Assembly: GCF_009735625.1 (NCBI RefSeq)
Contig: NZ_CP046244.1
Span: 434,001 to 498,000, forward strand
Length of the DNA stretch: 64,000 nucleotides
Source: Moorella glycerini
Lineage (GTDB): Bacteria; Bacillota; DSM-521; Neomoorellales; Neomoorellaceae
Direction: 5' to 3'
The notes beneath the pieces are model-generated. The model saw only the letters and a list, made by a program, of their open reading frames with translations, did no database searches and was not told the origin of the DNA. Numbering within the stretch: position 1 is the stretch's first letter; each line of letters opens with the position of its first letter. The position numbers and the translations under genes are program-made. Positions 18,133 through 27,232 of this stretch are shown here, piece by piece.

Positions 18133-20069
18133 CCCAAGTTCGACAGTTGCTAGGTGAATAATAAGCGCAACAGCTTGTCGCGCAAGGGTTTCAGGGTTCG
18201 GCTTTTGGGGCGCGTGTTACTAGGGACCCTTTCTGGCCTTTGTTTCGACCGCGATTATTTGCGGCGGTTCCTTTATCCCAAGGGTCTTGAAGATATGCTG
18301 CTGTGGCGGGGTTGTTTCCGTCCTTTGGAGTATCCTGCCCTCAGGACCAACAAATTCGCCCAGGTGCATGCGTTCCAGGGTCTGGCGGATGTTCCGCCAG
18401 CTATCCTGCACTTTCGTTTCAGCTACCCGGATTAGGAGCAGTCCCAGCCAGCACAGGAGGACATGGGCATGGATGCGGTCGCTCAGGCGATGATAAATAG
18501 GCCGCAGCTCTAAGGACTGTTTCATGGTACGGAAGGCGTCTTCTACTTCGAGAAGCTGCTTGTAGCCGAGGGCCACGTCTTCCGGGCTTAAAGTATCGTC
18601 CGAGGTCCGTAACAGGTATTTGCCGTCCAGCTTTTCTTCGGCTTTCACCTTGGCCATATCGATATACGGTTGCCCTTTCTTGTCGGTCTTGAGATAGCGG
18701 CCATAGGTGGGATGGGCGATAAGCTGGCAGCAGGCTTTGGTATGGGGTTCGCCTTTAAGGTCGCCGATGGCTTTTAGTTCTTCCTTGAGGCGGGTCAATA
18801 TTTTCTCCCGCTCAAGTCTGTCTTTTTCTGCTTCTTTGGGGTTGCGGACCAGGATATAGCGTACCCTTTTTTCACCGTCGCCGACGATAACTTCTTTGAC
18901 TTCAAGGTTATCTTTGACGGTTTTGTAGCGGCCCGGTCTGGTCAGGGCTTCTTCTACGGTTTCTTTGCCGCTGCGCATCTTTTCGCCGGCAATATAGTGG
19001 CCACCGGCACGCTGGAGGTAGCGAAGGTTATCTTCCGAAGCAAAGCCGCGGTCGACAACGGTGATGACCCGGCCCAGTTGCCAGCCCACCAGGTCCTTTT
19101 TGACTTGCTCGATTACCGCCATATCGGCGGTGTTCCCGGGCCAGACCCAGCAGCGTACTGGGAGGCCTTCCCTGGTGACCGCCAGGCCGATTACAGCCTG
19201 CGGTAAATCCGGCCGGTGGTCCTTGGAGTTGCCTTTACGCCGAAGGTGCTGCTTATGGTCCTCCGGATTATCCTCCTCTTCCACTTCAAAGTAGGTGGAG
19301 GTGGTATCGAAGTACAGGAGATCTACTTCCAGGTTAAAGAGGTGGGCCACGGCGAAGAAGATATCCTTTTGTATCTCTTCCGCAGCCTCCAGTAAGAAGT
19401 CCATGGCCCGGTAAAGGTGTTGCACCGGTACCTCCGGGAGGCCGGGAATGAAAACGTCGTGGCTGACCCAATCCTCGGTCTTAAGTTTACTGGCCGGGTG
19501 CAAAGCCCGGTTGGCTACCATGGCGAAGATGGCCCGTTCGACCGGATTCTGGAACTTACGTTTGGCCAGCAACCTGACTAAAACGTCGCTAATACCCAGC
19601 CGGTTCCACAGTTCGTTTAATACCCAGGCGCCGCCCATAGGCCGGCTGGAGACAAATTTCAGGGGAGTGCTGCCGTTTAACTCTCCTTGGGTGCGCAAAA
19701 CCTCTTCCGGTCCCAAAAAACGCGTAATACTCTTTACCAGGCGGACCAGGGCTTCCCGGTCTACATCCTCTTCGCGGCCGAAGTTGAATAGTACTTTGGC
19801 TTTCGGATAGCCGGCTTGGGGGTCCCAGACGTTGTGGGCAAGCTGGATATAACGGACAACAGAGCCGTCCTTGTTTTTGCGGGAAATAGTTCTTATGTAC
19901 ATGTCTATATTATAGCGCATGTACTACATAGCCATCAAGCTCTAATTCCGGAATCGTGTGCCTATGTGATTTTTGATTTTTGAGCTCTCCCAAGAGCGGG
20001 AAACGTTGATTTATAAGGTTTCTTCATCTGAAAAGCAGCCATTTTTGCCTAGCAACTGTCGAACTCGGG
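18133..20069 (-). mobile_element. IS1634-like element in the cupin gene
   Basis: The element is 1,937 bp with 22-bp terminal inverted repeats (CCC[A/G]AGTTCGACAGTTG then CTAGG; one mismatch). The 5-bp target repeat TTATC flanks it at 18128-18132 and 20070-20074. Confidence 0.88.
18220..19902 (-). CDS. IS1634-like transposase
   Basis: The roughly 560-residue DDE transposase begins MYIRTISRKNKDGSVVRY. It has the block VDLLYFDTTSTYFE (first Asp), the block GRVITVVDRGFASEDNL (second), and a C-terminal YKQLLEVEDAFRTMKQSL with the catalytic Glu region. The ATG at 19902 is preferred to one 18 bp upstream, because a TATAAT-like box lies between them. It is distinct from the 548-residue element at 31834-33719. 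Confidence 0.88.
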   Translation of the reverse strand: MYIRTISRKNKDGSVVRYIQLAHNVWDPQAGYPKAKVLFNFGREEDVDREALVRLVKSITRFLGPEEVLRTQGELNGSTPLKFVSSRPMGGAWVLNELWNRLGISDVLVRLLAKRKFQNPVERAIFAMVANRALHPASKLKTEDWVSHDVFIPGLPEVPVQHLYRAMDFLLEAAEEIQKDIFFAVAHLFNLEVDLLYFDTTSTYFEVEEEDNPEDHKQHLRRKGNSKDHRPDLPQAVIGLAVTREGLPVRCWVWPGNTADMAVIEQVKKDLVGWQLGRVITVVDRGFASEDNLRYLQRAGGHYIAGEKMRSGKETVEEALTRPGRYKTVKDNLEVKEVIVGDGEKRVRYILVRNPKEAEKDRLEREKILTRLKEELKAIGDLKGEPHTKACCQLIAHPTYGRYLKTDKKGQPYIDMAKVKAEEKLDGKYLLRTSDDTLSPEDVALGYKQLLEVEDAFRTMKQSLELRPIYHRLSDRIHAHVLLCWLGLLLIRVAETKVQDSWRNIRQTLERMHLGEFVGPEGRILQRTETTPPQQHIFKTLGIKEPPQIIAVETKARKGP

Positions 20070-20393
20070 TTATCCTGGAGAAATCAAAACTGACTGGGGA
20101 AAAGTAATAACATTTATTAAAAAAGAATTACCTGCTATGACCATGATCGAATGCGGTATCTTTGAATGTCAACCTGGTTCCAGCCTGGCAAGGCATGTTC
20201 ATGAAAATGGAGATGAGTATTGTTACCTGTTTGCAGGTCAAGGGATTTTTGAGATCGGCGGCCAGGAATATGAAGTAGAAGCAGGCCAGACAATTAAAAT
20301 TCCCAGAGGGGTAGAACATCGTTCATTTAATAATGGGGAACATACTTTTAGAAGTTTTTACGTAGTTTGCCCGTAAATAAATTTGAGATTATC

Positions 20394-20422
20394 TTAAGGC
20401 GTGGGCAATGCCCACGCCTTAA
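20394..20422 (+). promoter_or_regulatory. Perfect hairpin between cupin and AOR start
   Basis: Arms of 14 bp (20394-20407 with 20409-20422) sit in the short gap between the cupin stop and the AOR ribosome site. There is no T-run, so it is more likely an mRNA processing or stability hairpin than a terminator. Confidence 0.55.
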
Positions 20423-20443
20423 AATAACGAGAAGGAGATAGTC

Positions 20444-20568
20444 ATGGCGGGATTTCAGGAAAAGATGTTGCGCATTGATTTGCAGCGGAATAACGTTAGC
20501 GAAGAAAGATTACCACTTAAATGGTATTCCCAGTATCTTGGCGGTTTGGGTTTGGGTTTAAGATATTT
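20444..20568 (+). pseudogene. AOR, 5' part of the split gene
   Basis: ATG at 20444 with GAAGGAGAT upstream gives MAGFQEKMLRIDLQRNN, then EERLPLKWYSQYLGGLGLGL, the usual AOR N-terminus. IS1380 copy 2 enters after 20568. Joined to 7423 and below on the minus strand, with one ATATTT copy removed, the frame continues without break as GLGLRYLVEDIQSG. The fragments therefore belong to one gene of about 710 codons. Confidence 0.9.
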
Positions 20569-22263
20569 CCTGAATCCGTGACAACCCAATAACAAAATAT
20601 CTGGATATGGCTCAAAACCTCGCGAAAAATAAGGTATAATAGGCTGGATGGCAAACGAATCCATGTTCACCTGCGAGGTGCGGCCATGAAATTCATCATT
20701 GAACAGTCTGATGAACACCTTACCCCCGTTGCCGGACTGGCTCTGGTGGGGGAAATCATTGATCATACTGCTCTGAAACTCAGGCTAAATAAGACCCGGA
20801 TACCTGGTGTTTCTTCTCCGGATATTTCTCACGGGGATGTTATCACCTCTTACGTGGGCCTGCTTTGCCAGGGTCGCAGTGATTTTGACCATATTGAGCT
20901 TTTTCGGGATGACCCCTTCTTCGCTGCGGCGCTGGGTATTCAGGATGTGCCTTCAAGCCCTACCCTGCGCCAGCGCCTGGATATGATAGCTCATAGTGTA
21001 CCCTACCAGGAGATTATCCTCGAGGAAACGGCCAGGTTCCTTAAGAAACTTAAGGCACCGGTAACTCCTGTTACCCTGGGTTCCAGGGAACTAAAGCGCC
21101 AATATGTCCCTTTGGATATTGATGTTACTCCCTTTGATAATTCAAATTCCAAGAAAGAGGGTGTTTCCAGGACCTATAAGGGCTACGACGGTTATGCGCC
21201 TATCTTCGCCTACCTCGGTAGGGAAGGCTACTGCGTCCATACCGAACTGCGGGCCGGGAAACAGCATTGCCAAAAAGGGACGCCGGAGTTCCTGCGACAA
21301 GCTCTAACCTTTGCTCGCGCTATCACTTCGCTGCCACTTTTAGTACGGATGGATGGCGGTAATGACAGCCAGGATAATCTCCAGGTCTGTTTGGACCCGG
21401 AAATCAAAGCCGATTTTATCATTAAGCGTAACCTGCGCAAGGAAACGCCGGAGGCCTGGCTGGCCATTGCCAAGGAAAATGGTACCGCCACCCTAGAACG
21501 GGAGGGAAAAACCGTCTATCGGGGGCACCAGATGGTGAAAATCGAGGGTGCTGACACCCCTGTCCGTCTGGTGTATAAGGTCACCGAGCGGACGATATTA
21601 CGAAACGGCCAGCTTCTCCTGGTCCCGGAAATTGAGGTCGAAACCTACTGGACCACTTTACCCGACCCGGTGGAGGATATCATTACCCTCTACCACGACC
21701 ACGGCACCAGTGAGCAATTCCACAGTGAAATCAAAAACGATTTAGACCTGGAACGGCTGCCCAGCGGCAAGTTTGCCACCAATGACCTGGTGCTACACCT
21801 GGGTGTTTTCGCCTACAACATTCTAAGGCTTCTGGGGCAGTTTAGCCTCCCGCTAAAGGAGGTACCGCTGCGCAATAAGAAAGCTCAACGCCGGCGGCTG
21901 CGTACCGTTATACAAAACCTGATTACCATAGCGTCCCGGCTGGTTCACCACGCCCGGCAGGTCAAATTACGATTTGGGCAGCACAGCCCGTGGTATCCAG
22001 CTTTCCGGTACCTATATAAAGCGTTGGCTTAATACAGAACTTCTAGCTCCAGTTAGCTGTATAAGCAGGCTCCAAGCCTCTTAGGACGAGAGGTCTACTT
22101 TGTTATTCCCTTATCCAGGGGACCCAAGGTAAGAGTAAATAGCCTTCGTCCACATAATCAACTTTAGACCCAATTCAATGTATCAGCAGATGTTAAATAT
22201 AACTGTTAATACCATTTACTGTTAGTGCGAGTTCTACCCAGTTGTTATTATCACGGATTCAGG
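20569..22263 (+). mobile_element. IS1380-family element, copy 2
   Basis: The element is 1,695 bp and appears base-identical to copy 1 in inverse orientation. Flanks differ on the two sides: AGATATTT at left, TATAAGG at right. The right flank TATAA matches the complement of the right flank of copy 1 (9125-9129). Confidence 0.92.
20686..22032 (+). CDS. IS1380-family transposase (copy 2)
   Basis: This is an intact 448-residue DDE transposase, identical in sequence to copy 1. It and copy 1 are the inverted pair that bounds the 11.4-kb inversion. Confidence 0.92.
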   Translation: MKFIIEQSDEHLTPVAGLALVGEIIDHTALKLRLNKTRIPGVSSPDISHGDVITSYVGLLCQGRSDFDHIELFRDDPFFAAALGIQDVPSSPTLRQRLDMIAHSVPYQEIILEETARFLKKLKAPVTPVTLGSRELKRQYVPLDIDVTPFDNSNSKKEGVSRTYKGYDGYAPIFAYLGREGYCVHTELRAGKQHCQKGTPEFLRQALTFARAITSLPLLVRMDGGNDSQDNLQVCLDPEIKADFIIKRNLRKETPEAWLAIAKENGTATLEREGKTVYRGHQMVKIEGADTPVRLVYKVTERTILRNGQLLLVPEIEVETYWTTLPDPVEDIITLYHDHGTSEQFHSEIKNDLDLERLPSGKFATNDLVLHLGVFAYNILRLLGQFSLPLKEVPLRNKKAQRRRLRTVIQNLITIASRLVHHARQVKLRFGQHSPWYPAFRYLYKALA

Positions 22264-22277
22264 TATAAGGTATTTGG

Positions 22278-22916
22278 CTACCACCGTCTCGTCGTAAACG
22301 TTGTCCCGGGAGGCACCTGCAAGAACAGATGATCCCATGGCCCCCGCAACAGTTGCTGCAGGTAATCTTTATGTCCACGGGTGTTCTCAAGGTTTAACCC
22401 TAGTTTTTCCGCTGCCTCACGCGCCGCTTCCCTCGCCGCATCTTCCCTCCGCCGCCCAGTATTTATATACACCATTCGGCGGTAATGGCGGAAAAGGTGG
22501 CGCATCAATCTGCTACCTCGCTCTTCGCCATAGCGGGAAAGGCAACGTTCATACTCCCGTAGCAGGTTTTCTTCTCCGGCCAGCCAGCCGGCAGATAAAA
22601 AATAGGTGTCTGGCCCCCACTGCTGCCGGGCCTCCGGTGAGCCCAGTAATAAAGGTATGCAATCTTCGACCTTAGGGATAATTAGGGGCGCTGGTCCAGC
22701 CCGCAGGCCTTCCAGGGCTCCGCCGCAGAAACCGTAGCCCAGTAACACCAGTTCACTACCGCAGGTGCCATCGATGGCCTCCTGTAAAGCCTGCCGCAAC
22801 CGGTCCGGTGAGCGGTGCAACCCCTGATCCAGGAAGTGAAATTCATAACATTGCGGAGCTAAAGCTATAAGTTCTTCTTCCATAACTTTACAGGCAATAA
22901 CTCGATATCGACCCAT
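22278..22916 (-). CDS. DUF1638-family protein
   Basis: The 212-residue protein starts MGRYRVIACKVMEEELIALA and has LVLLGYGFCGGALEGLRAG and LIIPKVEDCIPLLLGS. It resembles DUF1638 proteins, which often neighbour corrinoid methyltransferase genes. The two conserved Cys regions could bind metal, but the function is unknown. It ends 14 bp from IS1380 copy 2, so the native 3' end is doubtful. Another frame (NVYDETVVAKYLI) stays open across the end and would continue over the reconstructed junction at 9125 with DKLEGKNK. A frameshift near 22305 is possible. Confidence 0.7.
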   Translation of the reverse strand: MGRYRVIACKVMEEELIALAPQCYEFHFLDQGLHRSPDRLRQALQEAIDGTCGSELVLLGYGFCGGALEGLRAGPAPLIIPKVEDCIPLLLGSPEARQQWGPDTYFLSAGWLAGEENLLREYERCLSRYGEERGSRLMRHLFRHYRRMVYINTGRRREDAAREAAREAAEKLGLNLENTRGHKDYLQQLLRGPWDHLFLQVPPGTTFTTRRW

Positions 22917-23143
22917 TATCGATTACTGCTCCCTTAATCGGTCACACACCGCCCGGCCTAACATCCGGCTATAACAACACTGGTCGTGGCGCCCTCACCT
23001 GACAACTGGGCAAGGTTAATTCTATACTATCACTTATTTCATGAATCGTGAAGGTGGCAGTAGCCCCCCAGGAGGGGTTTCCCACAAAGGCTTCCTTGCA
23101 ATAGTGTTTACCTGGGGCACGAAGCCAAATTTTGGACCTCCGG

Positions 23144-24991
23144 TTATGGTAATAAAAGCAGCTTCATAAACACATCCTGGAAGGACGGCCGGGTCATGAG
23201 TTCAATATAGCCCACCCGGCGGGCTATTGTTTCACCCCGCTGCCTTTCGGCCAGGGAAAGGAGGGCCAGCCGCGCCCCGGTGCCGGCAGCGTTGCCCACC
23301 TGGCGGAAGGCGCCCAGGGGAAGTTGGGGGAACATGCCGATGGTAATGGCGCTTTCCAGCTTCAGGTGGGTACCAAAGGCCCCGGCGACCACCACTTCTT
23401 CCAGGTCGTCTACGGTGAGGCCCGCTGCCTCCAGGAGCAGCAGGGTACCGCTGGCGATGGCTGCCTTGGCCAGCTGGATCTCGCTGATGTCCTTCTGGGT
23501 TACCACCAGGTCGCTGTCAATGCCGGTTTCCTCAGCCGGTACCAGCAGGAATTCCGCCGGGCCACCCCCGGCAGGTCGCCTTACCCGGGGATGATTTAAA
23601 TCCAGCCGGCCGCTGGCGTTGAGGACGCCGGTGCGGTAAAGCTCGGCCACGGCATCCAGGATGCCGGAGCCGCAGATGCCCAGGGGCGGTGCGCCGCCAA
23701 TGCTCTCCCAGTAGACCTCCCGCCCGTCGTCACTTAAGCGCACGGCGGCGATGGCCCCGGTAATGGCGCGCATCCCCTGGGCAATGTGGGCGCCTTCAAA
23801 GGCCGGCCCTGAAGCGCAGGAGCAGGAAAGCATTTTACCGCCGTAGCTTAAAACAATTTCCGTATTGGTACCGATATCCAGGCCCAGGGTGACTTTGCGG
23901 GCCTCGTCAAGGCGGCTGCCCAGGATCATGGCCACATGGTCGCCGCCGACAAAGCCGGCTATTACCGGCTGGAGATAGACATAGGCTCCCGGGCTGAAGT
24001 TTAAACCCAGGTTCCGGGCTTTCACTTCTACCGGGGTGGTCAGGGCCGGGACGTAGGGGGCCCGGGCCAGCTGGGCCACCGGCAGGTGCAATAACAGGTG
24101 GTGCATGGCGGTGTTGCCCACGATGACGGCTTCTTCTATGTCTGCCGGGGTTACGCCGGCCTGCTCGGCCAGGGTGGCGGCCAGCCGGTTCAGCCCTTCG
24201 ATTGCTACTTCCTGGATGCGCCGGTAGGCGGCTTCTCCCTCCAGGGCATAGCCCAGGCGCGCCATGACATCTTCGCCGTAGGCGATCTGGGGGTTCATGA
24301 TGCCGTCGGCAGCCAGGGTGGCCCCGGTTTCCAGGTTGATCAGGAAACCGGCTACCTTGGTGGTCCCCAGGTCGACAGCCAGGCCCAGGGGCGGCGGCGC
24401 CGGCCGGCCGGCATAAATGTTGATCACCTCTGTACCGCGGACCGTCACCACGCCGCTGCCGCCGGCCGCCAGGGGCTCCGTCGCTAAAGCCAGGTTAAAA
24501 TCTACCTCCGGGCGGTCCAGGCCATAAGCGGCCTCCAGCTCGCCGGCCACCTGCTGCCAGAGAGGCCGGGGGGTTTCAATGGTCGTCCTGGTTAACGGCA
24601 GGTTATACCTTTTAACCGGCGCTTCCGGGACTACTGCGACATCCAGCCCTTCTACCTGAAGTTGCTGCACGCCAAGCATGGATTCCGGCGGAATTTCCAC
24701 TTTCAGCGGTCCCTGGATGACTGCCTGGCAGGCCAGGCGATAGCCCTGTTCCAGTTGCTCCGGCTTCAAGAAACGCTTTTCCGCCGGCGTCGGCTCCCCG
24801 GCGTCGCCGGCGGCTACCCGTACCCGGCAGCGGCCGCACAGACCCCTGCCGCCGCAGGGTGCCGTCAGGCCCCCGGACCCCAGGGCCAGCCCTATTTGCT
24901 GGGCCGCGGCTAAAATAGTCTGGCCGGCCGCAACCTGGGCGCGCCGGCCCACCGGCTGGAAATCAACCAGCACTTCCTTCAAACTTAGCAC
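23144..24991 (-). CDS. RACo-like reductive activator of corrinoid proteins (2Fe-2S + ASKHA domain, DUF4445)
   Basis: The 615-residue protein has a plant-type ferredoxin domain with Cys46, Cys52, Cys55 and Cys88 (APCGGRGLCGRC, RLACQ). A linker and an ASKHA ATPase-like domain follow, with LAVDLGTTKVAGFLI and GLDIGTNTEIVL, then CGSGILDAVAEL. Known RACo proteins use ATP and an electron donor to reduce inactive Co(II) corrinoid back to Co(I). This is the expected service enzyme for the corrinoid proteins of the island downstream. The GTG/ATG-type start overlaps the AraC-type gene by 29 bp, so the two were coupled. It looks intact. Confidence 0.9.
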   Translation of the reverse strand: MLSLKEVLVDFQPVGRRAQVAAGQTILAAAQQIGLALGSGGLTAPCGGRGLCGRCRVRVAAGDAGEPTPAEKRFLKPEQLEQGYRLACQAVIQGPLKVEIPPESMLGVQQLQVEGLDVAVVPEAPVKRYNLPLTRTTIETPRPLWQQVAGELEAAYGLDRPEVDFNLALATEPLAAGGSGVVTVRGTEVINIYAGRPAPPPLGLAVDLGTTKVAGFLINLETGATLAADGIMNPQIAYGEDVMARLGYALEGEAAYRRIQEVAIEGLNRLAATLAEQAGVTPADIEEAVIVGNTAMHHLLLHLPVAQLARAPYVPALTTPVEVKARNLGLNFSPGAYVYLQPVIAGFVGGDHVAMILGSRLDEARKVTLGLDIGTNTEIVLSYGGKMLSCSCASGPAFEGAHIAQGMRAITGAIAAVRLSDDGREVYWESIGGAPPLGICGSGILDAVAELYRTGVLNASGRLDLNHPRVRRPAGGGPAEFLLVPAEETGIDSDLVVTQKDISEIQLAKAAIASGTLLLLEAAGLTVDDLEEVVVAGAFGTHLKLESAITIGMFPQLPLGAFRQVGNAAGTGARLALLSLAERQRGETIARRVGYIELMTRPSFQDVFMKLLLLP

Positions 24992-25484
24992 CCCCTATTT
25001 TGCGGAACACGCTGGGCGTGTACCCTTCCTGCTTTTTAAATACCTGGCTGAAATAACGGGCGTCGTGATAACCGACCCGTTCGGCTATTGCCGCTACCGG
25101 CAGGTTGGTATTTAACAGCAATTCTTTAGCTGCTCTCAGGCGTACCCTGGTCAGGTAGTCTATGAAGTTCTGGCCCTTAACCTGCTTAAAGAGGCGGCTG
25201 AAATAACAGGGATTTAAATATACCTGCTGAGCGACTTCTTGCAGGGTGAGATCCTGGCTGAAGTTGGCTTCGATAAACTTGCTGGCCCGTTCAATAAGGG
25301 AAGAATTGCGTTGTTCCCTGCTGGCTACTACCTGATCTACCAGGACCATCAGGCGCTCCAGGACAAGCTCACGCACAGCCGCCCGGTTATCCAAAAATTC
25401 GCTGCTGCCGGCCAGGGTGAGGTTGGAAACGGCCTCCGGGTCGGCTCCGCCTTCCAGGGCGGCATTGGCTGCCAGGGCAACCAT
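24963..25484 (-). pseudogene. AraC-family regulator, 3' part (gene split by IS1380 copy 3)
   Basis: The C-terminal part has two helix-turn-helix motifs of an AraC DNA-binding domain (LTLQEVAQQVYLNPCYFSRL; VAAIAERVGYHDARYFSQVF) after a short sensor-like region (VALAANAALEGGADPEAV). IS1380 copy 3 with TGGAA duplications cuts it off from its first 16 codons at 27185-27232. It overlaps the RACo-like gene and probably controlled it. A new start at the internal ATG (25482-25484) is possible but has lost the native promoter. Confidence 0.85.
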
Positions 25485-25489
25485 TGGAA

Positions 25490-27184
25490 CCTGAATCCGT
25501 GACAACCCAATAACAAAATATCTGGATATGGCTCAAAACCTCGCGAAAAATAAGGTATAATAGGCTGGATGGCAAACGAATCCATGTTCACCTGCGAGGT
25601 GCGGCCATGAAATTCATCATTGAACAGTCTGATGAACACCTTACCCCCGTTGCCGGACTGGCTCTGGTGGGGGAAATCATTGATCATACTGCTCTGAAAC
25701 TCAGGCTAAATAAGACCCGGATACCTGGTGTTTCTTCTCCGGATATTTCTCACGGGGATGTTATCACCTCTTACGTGGGCCTGCTTTGCCAGGGTCGCAG
25801 TGATTTTGACCATATTGAGCTTTTTCGGGATGACCCCTTCTTCGCTGCGGCGCTGGGTATTCAGGATGTGCCTTCAAGCCCTACCCTGCGCCAGCGCCTG
25901 GATATGATAGCTCATAGTGTACCCTACCAGGAGATTATCCTCGAGGAAACGGCCAGGTTCCTTAAGAAACTTAAGGCACCGGTAACTCCTGTTACCCTGG
26001 GTTCCAGGGAACTAAAGCGCCAATATGTCCCTTTGGATATTGATGTTACTCCCTTTGATAATTCAAATTCCAAGAAAGAGGGTGTTTCCAGGACCTATAA
26101 GGGCTACGACGGTTATGCGCCTATCTTCGCCTACCTCGGTAGGGAAGGCTACTGCGTCCATACCGAACTGCGGGCCGGGAAACAGCATTGCCAAAAAGGG
26201 ACGCCGGAGTTCCTGCGACAAGCTCTAACCTTTGCTCGCGCTATCACTTCGCTGCCACTTTTAGTACGGATGGATGGCGGTAATGACAGCCAGGATAATC
26301 TCCAGGTCTGTTTGGACCCGGAAATCAAAGCCGATTTTATCATTAAGCGTAACCTGCGCAAGGAAACGCCGGAGGCCTGGCTGGCCATTGCCAAGGAAAA
26401 TGGTACCGCCACCCTAGAACGGGAGGGAAAAACCGTCTATCGGGGGCACCAGATGGTGAAAATCGAGGGTGCTGACACCCCTGTCCGTCTGGTGTATAAG
26501 GTCACCGAGCGGACGATATTACGAAACGGCCAGCTTCTCCTGGTCCCGGAAATTGAGGTCGAAACCTACTGGACCACTTTACCCGACCCGGTGGAGGATA
26601 TCATTACCCTCTACCACGACCACGGCACCAGTGAGCAATTCCACAGTGAAATCAAAAACGATTTAGACCTGGAACGGCTGCCCAGCGGCAAGTTTGCCAC
26701 CAATGACCTGGTGCTACACCTGGGTGTTTTCGCCTACAACATTCTAAGGCTTCTGGGGCAGTTTAGCCTCCCGCTAAAGGAGGTACCGCTGCGCAATAAG
26801 AAAGCTCAACGCCGGCGGCTGCGTACCGTTATACAAAACCTGATTACCATAGCGTCCCGGCTGGTTCACCACGCCCGGCAGGTCAAATTACGATTTGGGC
26901 AGCACAGCCCGTGGTATCCAGCTTTCCGGTACCTATATAAAGCGTTGGCTTAATACAGAACTTCTAGCTCCAGTTAGCTGTATAAGCAGGCTCCAAGCCT
27001 CTTAGGACGAGAGGTCTACTTTGTTATTCCCTTATCCAGGGGACCCAAGGTAAGAGTAAATAGCCTTCGTCCACATAATCAACTTTAGACCCAATTCAAT
27101 GTATCAGCAGATGTTAAATATAACTGTTAATACCATTTACTGTTAGTGCGAGTTTTACCCAGTTGTTATTATCACGGATTCAGG
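25490..27184 (+). mobile_element. IS1380-family element, copy 3
   Basis: The element is 1,695 bp with a perfect 5-bp target duplication TGGAA (25485-25489 and 27185-27189). It differs from the others at least at one base near 27155 (GTTTTACCC against GTTCTACCC). Confidence 0.93.
25607..26953 (+). CDS. IS1380-family transposase (copy 3)
   Basis: This is an intact 448-residue transposase with the same protein sequence as copies 1, 2 and 4. It lies opposite to the AraC gene it interrupts. Confidence 0.92.
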   Translation: MKFIIEQSDEHLTPVAGLALVGEIIDHTALKLRLNKTRIPGVSSPDISHGDVITSYVGLLCQGRSDFDHIELFRDDPFFAAALGIQDVPSSPTLRQRLDMIAHSVPYQEIILEETARFLKKLKAPVTPVTLGSRELKRQYVPLDIDVTPFDNSNSKKEGVSRTYKGYDGYAPIFAYLGREGYCVHTELRAGKQHCQKGTPEFLRQALTFARAITSLPLLVRMDGGNDSQDNLQVCLDPEIKADFIIKRNLRKETPEAWLAIAKENGTATLEREGKTVYRGHQMVKIEGADTPVRLVYKVTERTILRNGQLLLVPEIEVETYWTTLPDPVEDIITLYHDHGTSEQFHSEIKNDLDLERLPSGKFATNDLVLHLGVFAYNILRLLGQFSLPLKEVPLRNKKAQRRRLRTVIQNLITIASRLVHHARQVKLRFGQHSPWYPAFRYLYKALA

Positions 27185-27232
27185 TGGAAGTTTAATTGGA
27201 AGTTTATGTGTTTGTAAAGCAGAATCAGGCAT
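27185..27232 (-). pseudogene. AraC-family regulator, first 16 codons
   Basis: ATG at 27230-27232 with AAAGGTGAT directly upstream reads MPDSALQTHKLPIKLP into the IS border. Removing copy 3 and one TGGAA restores the frame to MVALAANAALEGG at 25484. The complete protein would be about 189 residues. Confidence 0.8.

Larger units (their letters stand above)
18120..20376 (+). pseudogene. Small cupin protein interrupted by an IS1634-like element
   Basis: ATG at 18120 (ribosome site GGAGG at 18106-18110) starts MLIY. The IS enters after 18132 and the frame resumes at 20075 as PGEIKTDWGKVITFIKKELP, then ARHVHENGDEYCYLFAGQG and VEAGQTIKIPRGVEHRSF. With the IS and one TTATC duplicate removed it is a continuous single-domain cupin of about 104 residues with the metal-binding-type H-x3-H/E pattern. 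The part after 20137 still carries an internal ATG. Function unknown; cupins beside AOR and transporters may bind substrate or regulate. Confidence 0.8.

Noticed and set aside
22917-23143. Short minus frame reading KHYCKEAFVGNPSWGATATF after the RACo-like gene
   Set aside because: The composition looks protein-like, but there is no start codon with a ribosome site. It may be debris of a small gene; not enough to call.
22917-24991. Cobalamin riboswitch near the corrinoid genes
   Set aside because: I looked for the B12-box (GCCACTG-type) upstream of the activator, the transporters and the carriers and did not find one. A covariance search would be decisive.
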